64,000 bases of DNA from an uncultured Bacilli bacterium (GCA_934149465.1 CAKPEZ010000001.1:124001-188000), one strand, 5' to 3'; shown: positions 45,416-54,130, counted from the stretch's first letter. Numbers and translations: made by a program. Notes: generated from the sequence alone by a model not told the origin.

Positions 45416-45838
45416 AATTATTTCATATTCTATTTTATTTATACCTGTAAGTGCTTTATCAGAAGATGTCTTAATAGTATAAGTGCTATTATTAGCTAAT
45501 GTAGAGTCAACAGGTGCATACAAACTAGCAAGAATATTATCATCCTTATAAAAATTAATCTTAATGCTACCAACATAGTTATTATTGGCAGTACTCATAA
45601 TAGTAGCTTTATACATAGACGTTTTTCCATCATAAGTAATATTAATATCATCAATAATCAAATTATCAATAGTTCTTTTTTCTATAAGAGTTTTATCACT
45701 TACTGTTATATAATCTTTATTACTTGAAGGATCATCTTGTTTCTTGTTACTTTGGCATGCACATAAAGTAACTAATAACAAAAGTATAAAAATTACTTTA
45801 ATATTAGCACTTATGTTTTTTCCTAAATACGTTTTCAT
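45404..45838 (-). CDS. Putative lipoprotein, unknown function
   Basis: A 144-residue protein with an N-terminal signal (IKVIFILLLLVTLCAC) and lipobox LCAC, lipidated Cys around residue 28, then a Lys/Asp/Ser linker and a beta-rich domain (IIDDINITYDGKTSMYKATIM; NYVGSIKINFYKDDNIL). The domain looks like those in secreted proteins sensing or binding at the wall; no family name fits. Start after GGGTAGGTAATATA. It lies between the CPWC protein and the Cys-rich pseudopilin. Confidence 0.7.
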   Translation of the reverse strand: MKTYLGKNISANIKVIFILLLLVTLCACQSNKKQDDPSSNKDYITVSDKTLIEKRTIDNLIIDDINITYDGKTSMYKATIMSTANNNYVGSIKINFYKDDNILASLYAPVDSTLANNSTYTIKTSSDKALTGINKIEYEIIRNK

Positions 45839-45853
45839 TATATTACCTACCCT

Positions 45854-46456
45854 TTACTCATCACAAGTAGTACAACTATTTAAGTTAGCTTCTTCAACCA
45901 TAGTCTTAAGACGATTCTTTAAATCATTTTTCTTCTCTTCAGTCCAATATTCACTAGGAGTTATTTCTCCATCAATAACTGAAGTTTCATTATCATGACT
46001 TAAGATTTTTCCTTCTTTAACAATCGTCACATCTGGAACAGTAACTCTTTCATTACCTTCTTTATCTTTAGGAAGATAATCTTTTAAAATACTAACTATC
46101 TTTTGATAATTTTCCGTATTGGCTTTCCTTATATCTTTAATATTATAGTAATATATCTCTTCTATTCCAGATTCTTTTGCTACTTCATTTAACATAGGGG
46201 CATAAGCTTGACACCAAGGACACTCTGGAAACCCAAAAAATACTATTCCAGTTCCACCTTCTAAAATTTTGATTATTTCTTCATCAGTACGATAAACAAA
46301 GATATTATCTTCTCCTACCTCAGTATAATCTAAGCTAAACTTTTTAGCGTCACTTACCTCACTCTTACTAGTAAAAGCTGTATATAAGCATATTCCAACT
46401 ATTACTACAAGTAATATCCCTAAAAATTTTAAATCATTAAGTGTTTCTTTTTTCAT
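45854..46456 (-). CDS. Membrane-anchored thioredoxin-fold protein (CPWC)
   Basis: A 200-residue protein with one N-terminal span (FLGILLVVIVGICLYTAF) and an outside domain: GTGIVFFGFPECPWCQAYAPML carries the redox motif CPWC, followed by a VPDVT cis-Pro loop. A C-terminal TTCDE includes a further CxxC-like pair (NSCTTC). The layout matches secreted thiol-disulfide exchange proteins such as bacterial PDI/TlpA. Its position beside a pseudopilin with about 28 cysteines suggests a folding partner; that link is inference. Confidence 0.8.
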   Translation of the reverse strand: MKKETLNDLKFLGILLVVIVGICLYTAFTSKSEVSDAKKFSLDYTEVGEDNIFVYRTDEEIIKILEGGTGIVFFGFPECPWCQAYAPMLNEVAKESGIEEIYYYNIKDIRKANTENYQKIVSILKDYLPKDKEGNERVTVPDVTIVKEGKILSHDNETSVIDGEITPSEYWTEEKKNDLKNRLKTMVEEANLNSCTTCDE

Positions 46457-46526
46457 ATTTTACTCCATTTCTATATAAAAATTATAATAAGAGTTTTCTA
46501 AAATGTCAATTATTTTTTAAAAGAAA

Positions 46527-46542
46527 AAGAGGTTACCCTCTT
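46527..46542 (-). terminator. Terminator of the NPQTG surface protein gene
   Basis: AAGAGG / CCTCTT hairpin (4-nt loop) over the stop codon, followed by T-rich sequence on the minus strand. Confidence 0.65.
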
Positions 46543-48029
46543 AATGATTTATTTAATCTTCTTTTATTAAATGATAAAGCACAAAAAGTAAATACCATTA
46601 ATGATGAAATTCCAAATATCAAATAGAAAATAAGATCATCACCAGTTTGCGGATTATTAACTACATTAATAGTTTTTTCTGCTAAAGTATAAACACTAAA
46701 GTGATTAGTAGTAAATGTAGCATAGCCATCTTTTACAGTAGCATCATGCTCTTCAAGTTTTCCTTCTTCGTTAACATAATAAACTGCTAATACTTTTCCT
46801 TCTAATTCTGAAGGAACTGGCATAGTTACTTCAAATATACCATTATCTAACTTAGTAATATTAGCATTTTTAACATTAGAGTATAAACTTAAATCAATAG
46901 AATATAAATTATTTTGTTTTAAGATATTCTTAATATTAAGATATTCTTCTCCATCTTTATTTAAAAGATATGCTTTTATCATTGTATCAAGTGGAATACT
47001 ACTTTCTTTAGAAGTTATTGTAATATCTTTATCTAAGTTTTTAGCAGAAAAGATAGGTTCACTCATTTTACTAGAGTCTGCTACTATTAAAAAATCTACA
47101 GTAAAATCCCCAAAATTAAATATATAAGTATGATCAGTTGTTTTAGTTAAATCAGCTATTTCAGAAAAATCCATAGCGCCTTCATACTCATCATCATAAT
47201 GATCAAAAGAATATCCTTTAGTAATAGTTATTTTATTATTTGGCATATATTCTTTTAATCTTTTAGTTGCAGCTTCTATTAAAGCTTCATCAGTAAGTTC
47301 TGTATCACTTGGTACATATAGTATTTCTTCTGGTTTAGCACCTACTTTATCCTGAGAAGCATACGCAACTCCATTATAACTAACAACAAGTCCGCCAAAA
47401 GCAAGTGTTCTAAACGGTAAATAATTAACTCCTGCTCTAACATCTATTCGATAAGTTAAATCAGCATTTTCAAAAAACTTTTTCACATCATCAGTATAAT
47501 TAGTTATTTTTCCAAATTTTTCGTTATCCAGTTCTCTTGTATTAGCAGTCACGTAATAGTTAATTAAATTTAAATCCGTTAGTTTAAACAAATATTGATT
47601 ATAATACCCATTCTCATCTTTTCCTTGAATATTAGCAAGTTTTTCAATATAAGAATCAACATTCTTTTTAACTAAAGTATTTGCATCTTGCCATTTTATA
47701 GCAACATCATATTCTTTATGAATATATGGATTAGATGAAGTAATAAGAAATTTACATTCTATATTATTATCACATTCTATTCCATAATTAATTCCTTCAG
47801 AAGCATATTTACTACTCCATACTTCATAATAAGAAGAAGCAAAAAAATCATATTCTACAAAATTCTTAGGTTTAACTGAATTAAATTCAAACGTTCCATT
47901 AGGTGCTTCTAACTTATAAATTTCCTCCATTCTCTTTAAAACATCTGCTTCATCTGCATTTACTTTCGTAACTCCTATCAATAAAAACGCTACAAAGATA
48001 AACGCAAATAATTTTACTACTTTTTTCAT
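46533..48029 (-). CDS. Surface protein with NPQTG-type sorting signal
   Basis: A 498-residue protein from ATG 48029 (AGGAGGAGTGATATA upstream; longer N-terminal frame is untranslated leader). N-terminal signal MKKVVKLFAFIFVAFLLIGVTKVNA, cut after NA. The C-terminus reads NNPQTGDDLIFYLIFGISSLMVF, then basic residues: the Asn-Pro-x-Thr-Gly motif, a hydrophobic span and KRRLNK tail of sortase substrates. The body (about 430 residues) includes VVDFLIVADSSKMSEPIF and a repeat-like strand; no enzymatic motif is seen. No sortase gene is in this window, so anchoring depends on an enzyme elsewhere. Confidence 0.8.
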   Translation of the reverse strand: MKKVVKLFAFIFVAFLLIGVTKVNADEADVLKRMEEIYKLEAPNGTFEFNSVKPKNFVEYDFFASSYYEVWSSKYASEGINYGIECDNNIECKFLITSSNPYIHKEYDVAIKWQDANTLVKKNVDSYIEKLANIQGKDENGYYNQYLFKLTDLNLINYYVTANTRELDNEKFGKITNYTDDVKKFFENADLTYRIDVRAGVNYLPFRTLAFGGLVVSYNGVAYASQDKVGAKPEEILYVPSDTELTDEALIEAATKRLKEYMPNNKITITKGYSFDHYDDEYEGAMDFSEIADLTKTTDHTYIFNFGDFTVDFLIVADSSKMSEPIFSAKNLDKDITITSKESSIPLDTMIKAYLLNKDGEEYLNIKNILKQNNLYSIDLSLYSNVKNANITKLDNGIFEVTMPVPSELEGKVLAVYYVNEEGKLEEHDATVKDGYATFTTNHFSVYTLAEKTINVVNNPQTGDDLIFYLIFGISSLMVFTFCALSFNKRRLNKSLRG

Positions 48030-48096
48030 TATATCACTCCTCCTATCATAAGAATAGCACACTTTATTTCTTTTTCATAGACTTTTTTTAATAAAA

Positions 48097-48121
48097 AAAA
48101 TCACTTTTGTAAAGTGATTTT
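48097..48121 (-). terminator. Terminator of the VanZ-like gene
   Basis: An 11-bp perfect stem (AAAATCACTTT / AAAGTGATTTT, 3-nt loop) followed by T-rich sequence on the minus strand. Confidence 0.8.
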
Positions 48122-48124
48122 TGA

Positions 48125-48835
48125 TTAAATAAATAAAGATATATCAAAAATAATAAGTATTATTAATAAGCAAGTAAACATTAAATATTTAAGACTTTCC
48201 TTTAAATTAAAATCAGAAATAAATAATTTCTTTATTTTAGTTACTGGAATAAATTTACCAATCAAAGTAAATATAATTATCCCAATATAATTTAGAATTA
48301 TATCATCAATATCAAAAGTACCAGTATGAGTAATTGCTTGAGTAATTTCAATAATTAAAATTATTGGTAAAGTTATTAAAGTTTGTCTTAGAAAACTAGT
48401 ATTCTTTTCATTTTTCAGAATTAACAAAAATGAGAAAGGAACAAGCATAAAAATATTTCCCAAAATATTTTTTAATATAGATAAGTTAGTTCCATATTTA
48501 AACTGTGAAATAATAGTCTTAAAAGGAGTATATAACCCTCCATAAGTCCAAGTATATATTCTAAAAGAAGGTCTTCCTATTATAAAAGTAACAGAAAATA
48601 ATAGCACTAAAAATAGCATAATATAAAGAGAAATATTTTGTTTATAAATCTTTTCTTCATCTAACGTAATTCCACTAACATAAATAAAAATAGCATTAAT
48701 TATCATAAATAATATACTCTTTAAATACGTCATATCATAAATATATTGATTATTCCCCAAAAAAGTTACATAAAAGTAAATTATTATATTAACAGTAATT
48801 ACTAAGTTTCTAATTATAAATATTTTATTTTTCAT
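48125..48835 (-). CDS. VanZ-like family membrane protein
   Basis: A 236-residue protein with about six spans. The VanZ core is GNIFMLVPFSFLLILKN, then the loop ITQAITHTGTFDIDDIILNYIG. VanZ gives low-level teicoplanin resistance in enterococci, but most chromosomal VanZ-like proteins have no known role. The start overlaps the Nudix stop (ATGA), so they are coupled. Confidence 0.85.
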   Translation of the reverse strand: MKNKIFIIRNLVITVNIIIYFYVTFLGNNQYIYDMTYLKSILFMIINAIFIYVSGITLDEEKIYKQNISLYIMLFLVLLFSVTFIIGRPSFRIYTWTYGGLYTPFKTIISQFKYGTNLSILKNILGNIFMLVPFSFLLILKNEKNTSFLRQTLITLPIILIIEITQAITHTGTFDIDDIILNYIGIIIFTLIGKFIPVTKIKKLFISDFNLKESLKYLMFTCLLIILIIFDISLFI

Positions 48836-49293
48836 AAGTTAATCTTCTTTTCGTTATCAATATCTATAGTACTAAACTTTATACCCTTAAGATTATTCTC
48901 AATCGCCCTTATTTCAAAATCAATCATATCACAAGGCAAATTATTAATATCAGCCCACACTAACTCTGAACACTTCTCAGGTTCAGAAATTTTTATTTGA
49001 CCAAAATAATCACTAACTTCAAAATAAACATCATAGTATGGCATTAATGACTTATTACGTCTTGCTACTACAAAAGTATCACAAATATTATCTAGTAATA
49101 TAGTAATATCTAATTCTTCCCTAGCCTCTCTTATTAATGCCTCATAAGGATTTTCTCCTTTATCTATATGTCCTGCTGGAAGAGCTAAAAAATTAGGCCA
49201 TAAACTAGTTCCTTTTCTTCTTTGTAATAAGATTTGTCCTTTTTCATTCTTAATAATTAAATAAACTGATGACAAGAATTTTTCTCTTTCCAC
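48832..49293 (-). CDS. Nudix hydrolase
   Basis: A 153-residue protein with the Nudix box GHIDKGENPYEALIREAREEL complete (G...E.......REL.EE). It hydrolyses a nucleoside diphosphate derivative; the substrate cannot be told. The start is GTG 49293, following AGAGATATAA. The first strand LLQRRKGTSLWPNFLALPAG is typical of dinucleotide or 8-oxo-dGTP clearing enzymes. Confidence 0.92.
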   Translation of the reverse strand: MEREKFLSSVYLIIKNEKGQILLQRRKGTSLWPNFLALPAGHIDKGENPYEALIREAREELDITILLDNICDTFVVARRNKSLMPYYDVYFEVSDYFGQIKISEPEKCSELVWADINNLPCDMIDFEIRAIENNLKGIKFSTIDIDNEKKINL

Positions 49294-49358
49294 TTATATC
49301 TCTTCTTTCTAACACTAAAATTATATCATAGAATTTATATTAAAAAAACTAACTATTT

Positions 49359-49406
49359 TGATATGAACCCCGTTTCTTTGACATAAGAGAAATGGGACTC
49401 ATATCA
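49359..49406 (-). other. Long imperfect hairpin between tRNA-Thr and the Nudix gene
   Basis: On the minus strand an 18-nt arm (TGATATGAGTCCCATTTC) pairs with a partner starting GAAACGGGG at 17 of 18 positions, two as G-U wobbles that pair only in the minus-strand RNA. The loop has 12 nt, and a T-rich run (TTAGTTTTTTTA) follows. This could be the tRNA-Thr transcript terminator or a structured RNA. The 346-bp gap 49294-49639 holds only this hairpin, the tRNA and promoters. Confidence 0.55.
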
Positions 49407-49457
49407 TTTCTAGCTAGCATTTATTACTACTCGAAAAATTCGAACTTTCTATCAATA

Positions 49458-49531
49458 TGGTGCCAAATGTAGGAATCGGACCTACGTCTAATCATTACGA
49501 GTGATTTGTTCTACCACTGAACTAATTTGGC
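49458..49531 (-). tRNA. tRNA-Thr (anticodon CGT)
   Basis: 74 nt including encoded CCA. Acceptor GCCAAAT pairs with ATTTGGC, discriminator A. Anticodon arm AATCA-CTCGTAA-TGATT gives anticodon CGT. T arm GTAGGTCCGATTCCTAC pairs with a 7-nt loop. Confidence 0.96.
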
Positions 49532-49543
49532 TTAAGTAATTCA

Positions 49544-49571
49544 ATTATAGCATAAAGATAAAAAAAAACAA
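49544..49571 (-). promoter_or_regulatory. Promoter of tRNA-Thr
   Basis: TATAAT (49544-49549) and TTGTTT (49566-49571) on the minus strand, 16-bp spacer. Confidence 0.65.
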
Positions 49572-49639
49572 AATATTTTCTTATTTTTAAAAACTATCAT
49601 GTTATAATAAAAATATAAAAGAAATAGAGGGATAAAAAG

Positions 49640-51397
49640 ATGTTTAAAGAAATTACTTCAATTAGTAAGAACTACGCTATTGTAAAACTTAAAGATAATA
49701 TTAATGAAGATCTTCTTAATTTAAACGCCATTTTTGAAGAAGAAGATAAAAAAATATTAGGAGAAATAGAAGAAGTTATCGATAAAAGTGCTAAAATAAC
49801 TTTTTTAGGAGAATTTAATAATGGGAAATTTTTTAGTGGAATAATTAGAAAGCCTAGTTTAAATGCTAGTATTAGATTAATAAACGAAGAAGAACTTAAT
49901 GAGTTAACTCAAGAAAATGATCCATACTCTATGCCACTTGGATCTTCTCCATTATATAATAATTGTAAAATTAACGTAAATATTGATAATCTATTTAGTA
50001 ACCATACTGCTATTTTCGGAAATACCGGTAGTGGTAAAACTTACGGAGTTGCTAGACTAGTTCAAAATTTATTTACTTTAAAAGATAAAATTCCATTTAA
50101 CAGCAATTTCTTTATCTTTAATAATACTAGTGAATATGATAATGCTTTTAAAGAAATAAATAAGTATAACGTTAACTTTAATTATAAAGCTTATACTACC
50201 AGTGATACTACCCAAAATAATAGCATCAAAATTCCATTATGGCTATTAAGTGCAGATGATTATGCTAATTTATTAGATGCCACTGAATATTCACAAATAA
50301 GTGTTATTGAGAAAATGCTTAGTTTAGTTTCTGTATTTGCTAGAGATGATAAAGAAGCACATAGATATAAAAATCACCTAATAGCAAAAGCCATTCTTTC
50401 TATCTTATATTCTAACCAAATGCCTGCTAGAATGCGTGATCAAATATTTACAATCGTTGAAGAATGCCATACTGAAGAGTTAAATCTAGATTTTGAAGTA
50501 CCAGGAGTTGGTTATACTAGAGAATTTAGAAAATGTTTTGAAATAGATAGTCAAGGACAATTCGTTGAAAGAGTATTAATTACTGAATATATTCATAAGT
50601 TCATTGATAATGATACTAAATGGAAAGAAGATTTTATACCAGTATATTTTACCTTAGATGATCTAGAAACTGCTTTAAATTTTGCTCTTATTAGTGAAGG
50701 ATTATTATTAAATGAAAAATCTTATGCTGAAGGAATTGCTTTAAAAGTAAAGCTTCATACCTTAAATAACAGCAGTTATCATAGATTCTTTGATTATCCA
50801 AATTACTGTACTATTAATGAATTTATTTCTAGTATTATCTTAGTAAACAGTAATAAAAGAGCCCAAATTATTAACTTTATCTTAGAAGATGTTGACGATA
50901 GATTTGCTAAAGCATTAGTAAAAGTATATTCTAGAATATTATTTAGATTTACTAAAGGATTATCTAATAGAGGCGCTATGCCAATTCATATTATGTTAGA
51001 AGAAGCTCATCGCTACGTTCAAAAAGATCTAGATAATACTATCTTAGGATATAATATATTTGAAAGAATTGCTAAAGAGGGAAGAAAATTTGGTTTAATT
51101 TTAGATCTAATTACACAAAGACCTACTGAATTATCAGAAACAGTTATCTCACAGTGTAGTAACTTCTTAATATTTAAAATAAACCACCCTACTGATTTAG
51201 AATATATCAGAAAGATGGTTCCTAATATTAGTGCTGATGTTATTGAAAAGCAAAAAACTCTTCAATCAGGTACCTGCGTAGCGTTTGGTCCAATGATGAA
51301 AATTCCAACTATTGTTAAAATGGATCTTCCCTCTCCTGAACCTCACAGCGCTAATGCTAAAATATATCAAAAATGGATGGTTGAATGGAAACAGTAA
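49640..51397 (+). CDS. HerA-like ATPase with HAS-barrel N-terminus
   Basis: A 585-residue RecA-type motor of the HerA/FtsK superfamily. An N-terminal about 110-residue HAS-barrel-like part (INEDLLNLNAIFEEEDKKIL...), then Walker A AIFGNTGSGKTYG, a large insertion with the Asp-rich switch, Walker B HIMLEEAHRYV and the ITQRPTELSE sensor. In archaea HerA works with NurA in end resection; in bacteria HerA-type motors also occur in SIR2 or nuclease defence pairs. No NurA or SIR2 partner is adjacent, so it stands alone as a single plus-strand gene between minus-strand neighbours. TTATAAT upstream fits a promoter. Confidence 0.9.
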   Translation: MFKEITSISKNYAIVKLKDNINEDLLNLNAIFEEEDKKILGEIEEVIDKSAKITFLGEFNNGKFFSGIIRKPSLNASIRLINEEELNELTQENDPYSMPLGSSPLYNNCKINVNIDNLFSNHTAIFGNTGSGKTYGVARLVQNLFTLKDKIPFNSNFFIFNNTSEYDNAFKEINKYNVNFNYKAYTTSDTTQNNSIKIPLWLLSADDYANLLDATEYSQISVIEKMLSLVSVFARDDKEAHRYKNHLIAKAILSILYSNQMPARMRDQIFTIVEECHTEELNLDFEVPGVGYTREFRKCFEIDSQGQFVERVLITEYIHKFIDNDTKWKEDFIPVYFTLDDLETALNFALISEGLLLNEKSYAEGIALKVKLHTLNNSSYHRFFDYPNYCTINEFISSIILVNSNKRAQIINFILEDVDDRFAKALVKVYSRILFRFTKGLSNRGAMPIHIMLEEAHRYVQKDLDNTILGYNIFERIAKEGRKFGLILDLITQRPTELSETVISQCSNFLIFKINHPTDLEYIRKMVPNISADVIEKQKTLQSGTCVAFGPMMKIPTIVKMDLPSPEPHSANAKIYQKWMVEWKQ

Positions 51398-51408
51398 TTT
51401 TACTGTTT
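51389..51408 (+). terminator. Terminator of the HerA-like gene
   Basis: 8-bp stem AAACAGTA / TACTGTTT followed by six T, overlapping the stop codon. Confidence 0.8.
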
Positions 51409-51419
51409 TTTTATGTCTA

Positions 51420-51938
51420 TTAAATTTCGGTATGTCCTTCTTTTCCGTATTTTTTAGAAATAGGATCTTTAAACAAGAAGTTTTCAACTGGTTCAATAGT
51501 AGCAATCATATAAAAACCAAATATTATAAATAAAAGGACTACTCCTACATATTCTAGATTATATCCTAGTGGTTTTAATCCTATTATATAGTAAAACATC
51601 ATCTGAGCTAAAGTTATTGCTACATAAAAAGTAATAATATCAATAGGAAGAATTGCTTTTTTAGTAAAATATGTATATGTATAAAATATTAAAGGAATTA
51701 CTATAATAATAGTTAATAAACTTATAGATTTAGCAATAAAGTAATTAGGATTAACTCCAAAAATATATCCATCATATAAGCTCCATACTAATAAAGGAGT
51801 AAGTGCTATTTTTATATGCTCCCAAGTACTTTCATTAACTGCCGCAAATAAAGCAACAATCTTATTATGACCTGTTAATTCATATAAAAAGTGTAATAAA
51901 GTTCCTACTAAACAAATAACAATAATACTAATAATCAT
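51420..51938 (-). CDS. DUF6512-like integral membrane protein
   Basis: A 172-residue protein with five hydrophobic segments (IIVICLVGTLLHFLYEL; ISLLTIIIVIPLIFYTYTYF; VGVVLLFIIFGFYMIATI). The N-terminal part with FAAVNESTWEHIKI resembles the DUF6512 family as I remember it, function unknown. Start ATG 51938 after GGGATAGAT. The tail (DPISKKYGKEGHTEI) is hydrophilic. Confidence 0.7.
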   Translation of the reverse strand: MIISIIVICLVGTLLHFLYELTGHNKIVALFAAVNESTWEHIKIALTPLLVWSLYDGYIFGVNPNYFIAKSISLLTIIIVIPLIFYTYTYFTKKAILPIDIITFYVAITLAQMMFYYIIGLKPLGYNLEYVGVVLLFIIFGFYMIATIEPVENFLFKDPISKKYGKEGHTEI

Positions 51939-51990
51939 ATCTATCCCTATGCCTTTCTATTATAAAATAGATTATACCATAAATCATAAA

Positions 51991-52022
51991 AAAATAGAAT
52001 CTATTTATTAGGATTCTATTTT
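51991..52022 (-). terminator. Terminator of lepB
   Basis: 11-bp stem AAAATAGAATC / GATTCTATTTT followed by T-rich sequence on the minus strand; overlaps the lepB stop. Confidence 0.8.
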
Positions 52023-52510
52023 ACTTTGCCAAACTTAGTAAATGGGAATATTCTTAAATCTATTCTTCCCTTAATATCAGATTTATCTATTAGACCAATC
52101 ATTCTACTATCAGCAGAATTAGATCTATTATCTCCTACTACGAAGTACTTATTTTCACCTATTACCCCATCTAAAAGATAATCTTCAGTCTTTCCGTCAT
52201 TATAAGGATCTTCCATTTCTTTCCCATTAATATATAACTTATTATCTTTATATTCTACTGTTTCTCCAGGAAGAGCAATTACTCTTTTAATAATAGCGTC
52301 TTTCCCTTTTTGTCTTACAACAACAATATCAAATCTTTTAATCTCATTAAAACGATATACTATTTTATCTAATATTAAAACATCATTATTATGAAGAGTA
52401 TTTACCATGCTATCACCTACTACTAAAGCAGGAGTTACTAAGAATTCTCTAATTAGTGCTACTACTATTACAATAATAATATAAGGAATTAACTCTTTAA
52501 TAAATTTCAT
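52016..52510 (-). CDS. lepB: Signal peptidase I
   Basis: A 164-residue type I signal peptidase, single N-terminal span (LIPYIIIVIVVALIREFLV). The catalytic dyad is Ser in GDSMVNTLH and Lys in IIKRVIALPGE; the box VVGDNRSNSADSR is present. The Lys dyad marks a P-type enzyme rather than the Ser-His SipW, although several SipW-type substrates occur in this window. Follows rplS by 37 bp. Confidence 0.95.
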   Translation of the reverse strand: MKFIKELIPYIIIVIVVALIREFLVTPALVVGDSMVNTLHNNDVLILDKIVYRFNEIKRFDIVVVRQKGKDAIIKRVIALPGETVEYKDNKLYINGKEMEDPYNDGKTEDYLLDGVIGENKYFVVGDNRSNSADSRMIGLIDKSDIKGRIDLRIFPFTKFGKVK

Positions 52511-52528
52511 AATCTCACCTTAAAAAAA

Positions 52529-52551
52529 ATAAACCTTTAAAAAAGGTTTAT
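52529..52551 (-). terminator. Terminator after rplS
   Basis: 9-bp stem ATAAACCTT / AAGGTTTAT (5-nt loop), then T-rich sequence on the minus strand; overlaps the rplS stop codon. Read-through into lepB is possible. Confidence 0.65.
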
Positions 52552-52889
52552 CTATTTCTTTCTTTAATTTTGTATTGCTTTTCACGATCACGTAAGAAAT
52601 ATAATTTAGCACGTCTTACTTTACCTTTTTTAATAACTTCAAAGCTATCAATACGAGGACTATTTACTGGGAATGTTCTTTGAACACCAACACCAGAAAC
52701 AACTGCTCTTAAAGTAAATGTTTCAGTACTACCGCATCCTTTACGAGCGATTACAATACCTTCGAAAAATTGTACTCTTTCTCTTTTTCCTTCAACAACT
52801 TTATATCCAATTTTTACTGTATCTCCAACACGAAATTCAGGAACATTTGGATTAACTTGTGCAGAAGTAATTTTCTCTAAAATATTCAC
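52548..52889 (-). CDS. rplS: 50S ribosomal protein L19
   Basis: A 113-residue L19 at the 30S-50S interface. Start GTG 52889 gives the usual N-terminus MNILEKITS; the GTG at 52898 overlaps AAGGAGA. Conserved parts: FRVGDTVKIGYKVVEG, RVQFFEGIVIARKG, and the C-terminal RRAKLYFLRDR. Upstream of lepB, a common neighbour. Confidence 0.97.
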   Translation of the reverse strand: MNILEKITSAQVNPNVPEFRVGDTVKIGYKVVEGKRERVQFFEGIVIARKGCGSTETFTLRAVVSGVGVQRTFPVNSPRIDSFEVIKKGKVRRAKLYFLRDREKQYKIKERNR

Positions 52890-53044
52890 TTTTGTCACTC
52901 TCCTTTATAACCAATAATCATATTTATAATAGCGGATTACCTTTTTGTGCCAAGCACATATACAATTATATATTAATTTTATTAAAAATGCAAACTTTTT
53001 TTATATTTTTTCTTATATTTAATATACTAATAATGGTGATATTT

Positions 53045-53497
53045 ATGAAAAAAAGTAAATTTTTATTTTTTCTTTCTATTTTTATTCCCTTAATACTAGG
53101 AATATTAGTCTCTTTTATTATAAGAAATGATCTTTATATCTATGAAAGTTTTAATAAGCCATTATTAGCGCCCCCTAAGATATTATTTCCTATAGCGTGG
53201 AGTATTCTCTATCTTCTTATTGGAATATCTTACTATCTAATAAAAGATAAAGATAGTATTAAGAATAGCTTATTTATAAATCTTCTTCTTAATTACTTAT
53301 GGCCTATTATCTTCTTTAAAGGAAAACTCTTATTACTATCTACACTTACAATAATACTCCTTTTAATAAGTACTATTATTTTATTAAAGAAATATTACTA
53401 TTTAAATAAAACTTCTTTCTATCTATTAATACCTTACTTAGCGTGGATTATATTTGCAAGTTATCTTAATATAAGTATTGCATTTCTTAATCGCTAG
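53045..53497 (+). CDS. tspO: TspO/MBR family membrane protein
   Basis: A 150-residue five-span protein of the tryptophan-rich sensory protein family. Start ATG 53045 after GGTGATATTT; the longer upstream frame has no ribosome site. Family signature PLLAPPKILFPIAWSILYLL, the W-P motif (LWPIIFF), and YLAWIIFASYLN near the end are intact. TspO binds porphyrins and related ligands. It is convergent with gmk and overlaps it by 11 bp. Confidence 0.88.
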   Translation: MKKSKFLFFLSIFIPLILGILVSFIIRNDLYIYESFNKPLLAPPKILFPIAWSILYLLIGISYYLIKDKDSIKNSLFINLLLNYLWPIIFFKGKLLLLSTLTIILLLISTIILLKKYYYLNKTSFYLLIPYLAWIIFASYLNISIAFLNR

Positions 53498-54119
53498 TAA
53501 AAAACTCATGAATTATTTCTTCTTCATTACCAAGATCTATATCATTTATTCTATCTACTCTACATTTTTCTGCTAATATAATAGATTCTATCTTTTTTAC
53601 TGCATTTTCTATTTCATCATTTATTACTACATAATTATACTTAGTACTTTCATTTATCTCTTTATAAGCAGTTTTAAATCTTTCTAATATTTGATCTTTA
53701 CTTTCAGTATTTCTATCTATTAGTCTTCTAAGTAAGATCTTCATACTAGGTGGAGTTATAAATATAAATACTCCATCTTTTATTAATTCTTTTATTTTTA
53801 AAGCTCCTTGGATATCAATTTCTAATATTATATCTCTTCCTTCTTCTAAAGTTTTTTCTACTAAAGATTTATCAGTACCATAATAATTACTATGTACTAA
53901 AGCATATTCTAAGAATTTACCTTCTTCTATTTTCTTTTGAAATTCTTCCTTACTTACAAAATAATAATCTTTTCCATCTATTTCAAATCCTCTTTTAGAT
54001 CTAGTAGTAGTAGAAATAGATAAACTTATATTAGGGTTATCTTCTAATAGCTTATGACAAATAGTTCCTTTTCCAGCACCACTTGGTCCTGATATAACAA
54101 TAAGTAATCCTCTTTTCAT
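53487..54119 (-). CDS. gmk: Guanylate kinase
   Basis: A 210-residue kinase making GDP from GMP. P-loop SGPSGAGKGTI, GMP-binding STTTRSKRGFEIDGKDYYFVS, and the lid with ILRRLIDRNTES. The C-terminus is slightly longer than usual. Strong AGGAGGAATATTT ribosome site. 3' end overlaps tspO. Confidence 0.97.
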   Translation of the reverse strand: MKRGLLIVISGPSGAGKGTICHKLLEDNPNISLSISTTTRSKRGFEIDGKDYYFVSKEEFQKKIEEGKFLEYALVHSNYYGTDKSLVEKTLEEGRDIILEIDIQGALKIKELIKDGVFIFITPPSMKILLRRLIDRNTESKDQILERFKTAYKEINESTKYNYVVINDEIENAVKKIESIILAEKCRVDRINDIDLGNEEEIIHEFFTSD

Positions 54120-54130
54120 AAATATTCCTC

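Noticed and set aside
48097..48121. Fourth copy of the 58.7-kb repeat motif (ATCACTTTTGTAAA)
   Set aside because: It is one arm of a perfect terminator hairpin; the likeness arises from the stem sequence, not from a binding site.
49410..49457. A second, broken tRNA behind tRNA-Thr (TTCGAA near 49436-49442)
   Set aside because: No acceptor or anticodon stem can be folded around it.
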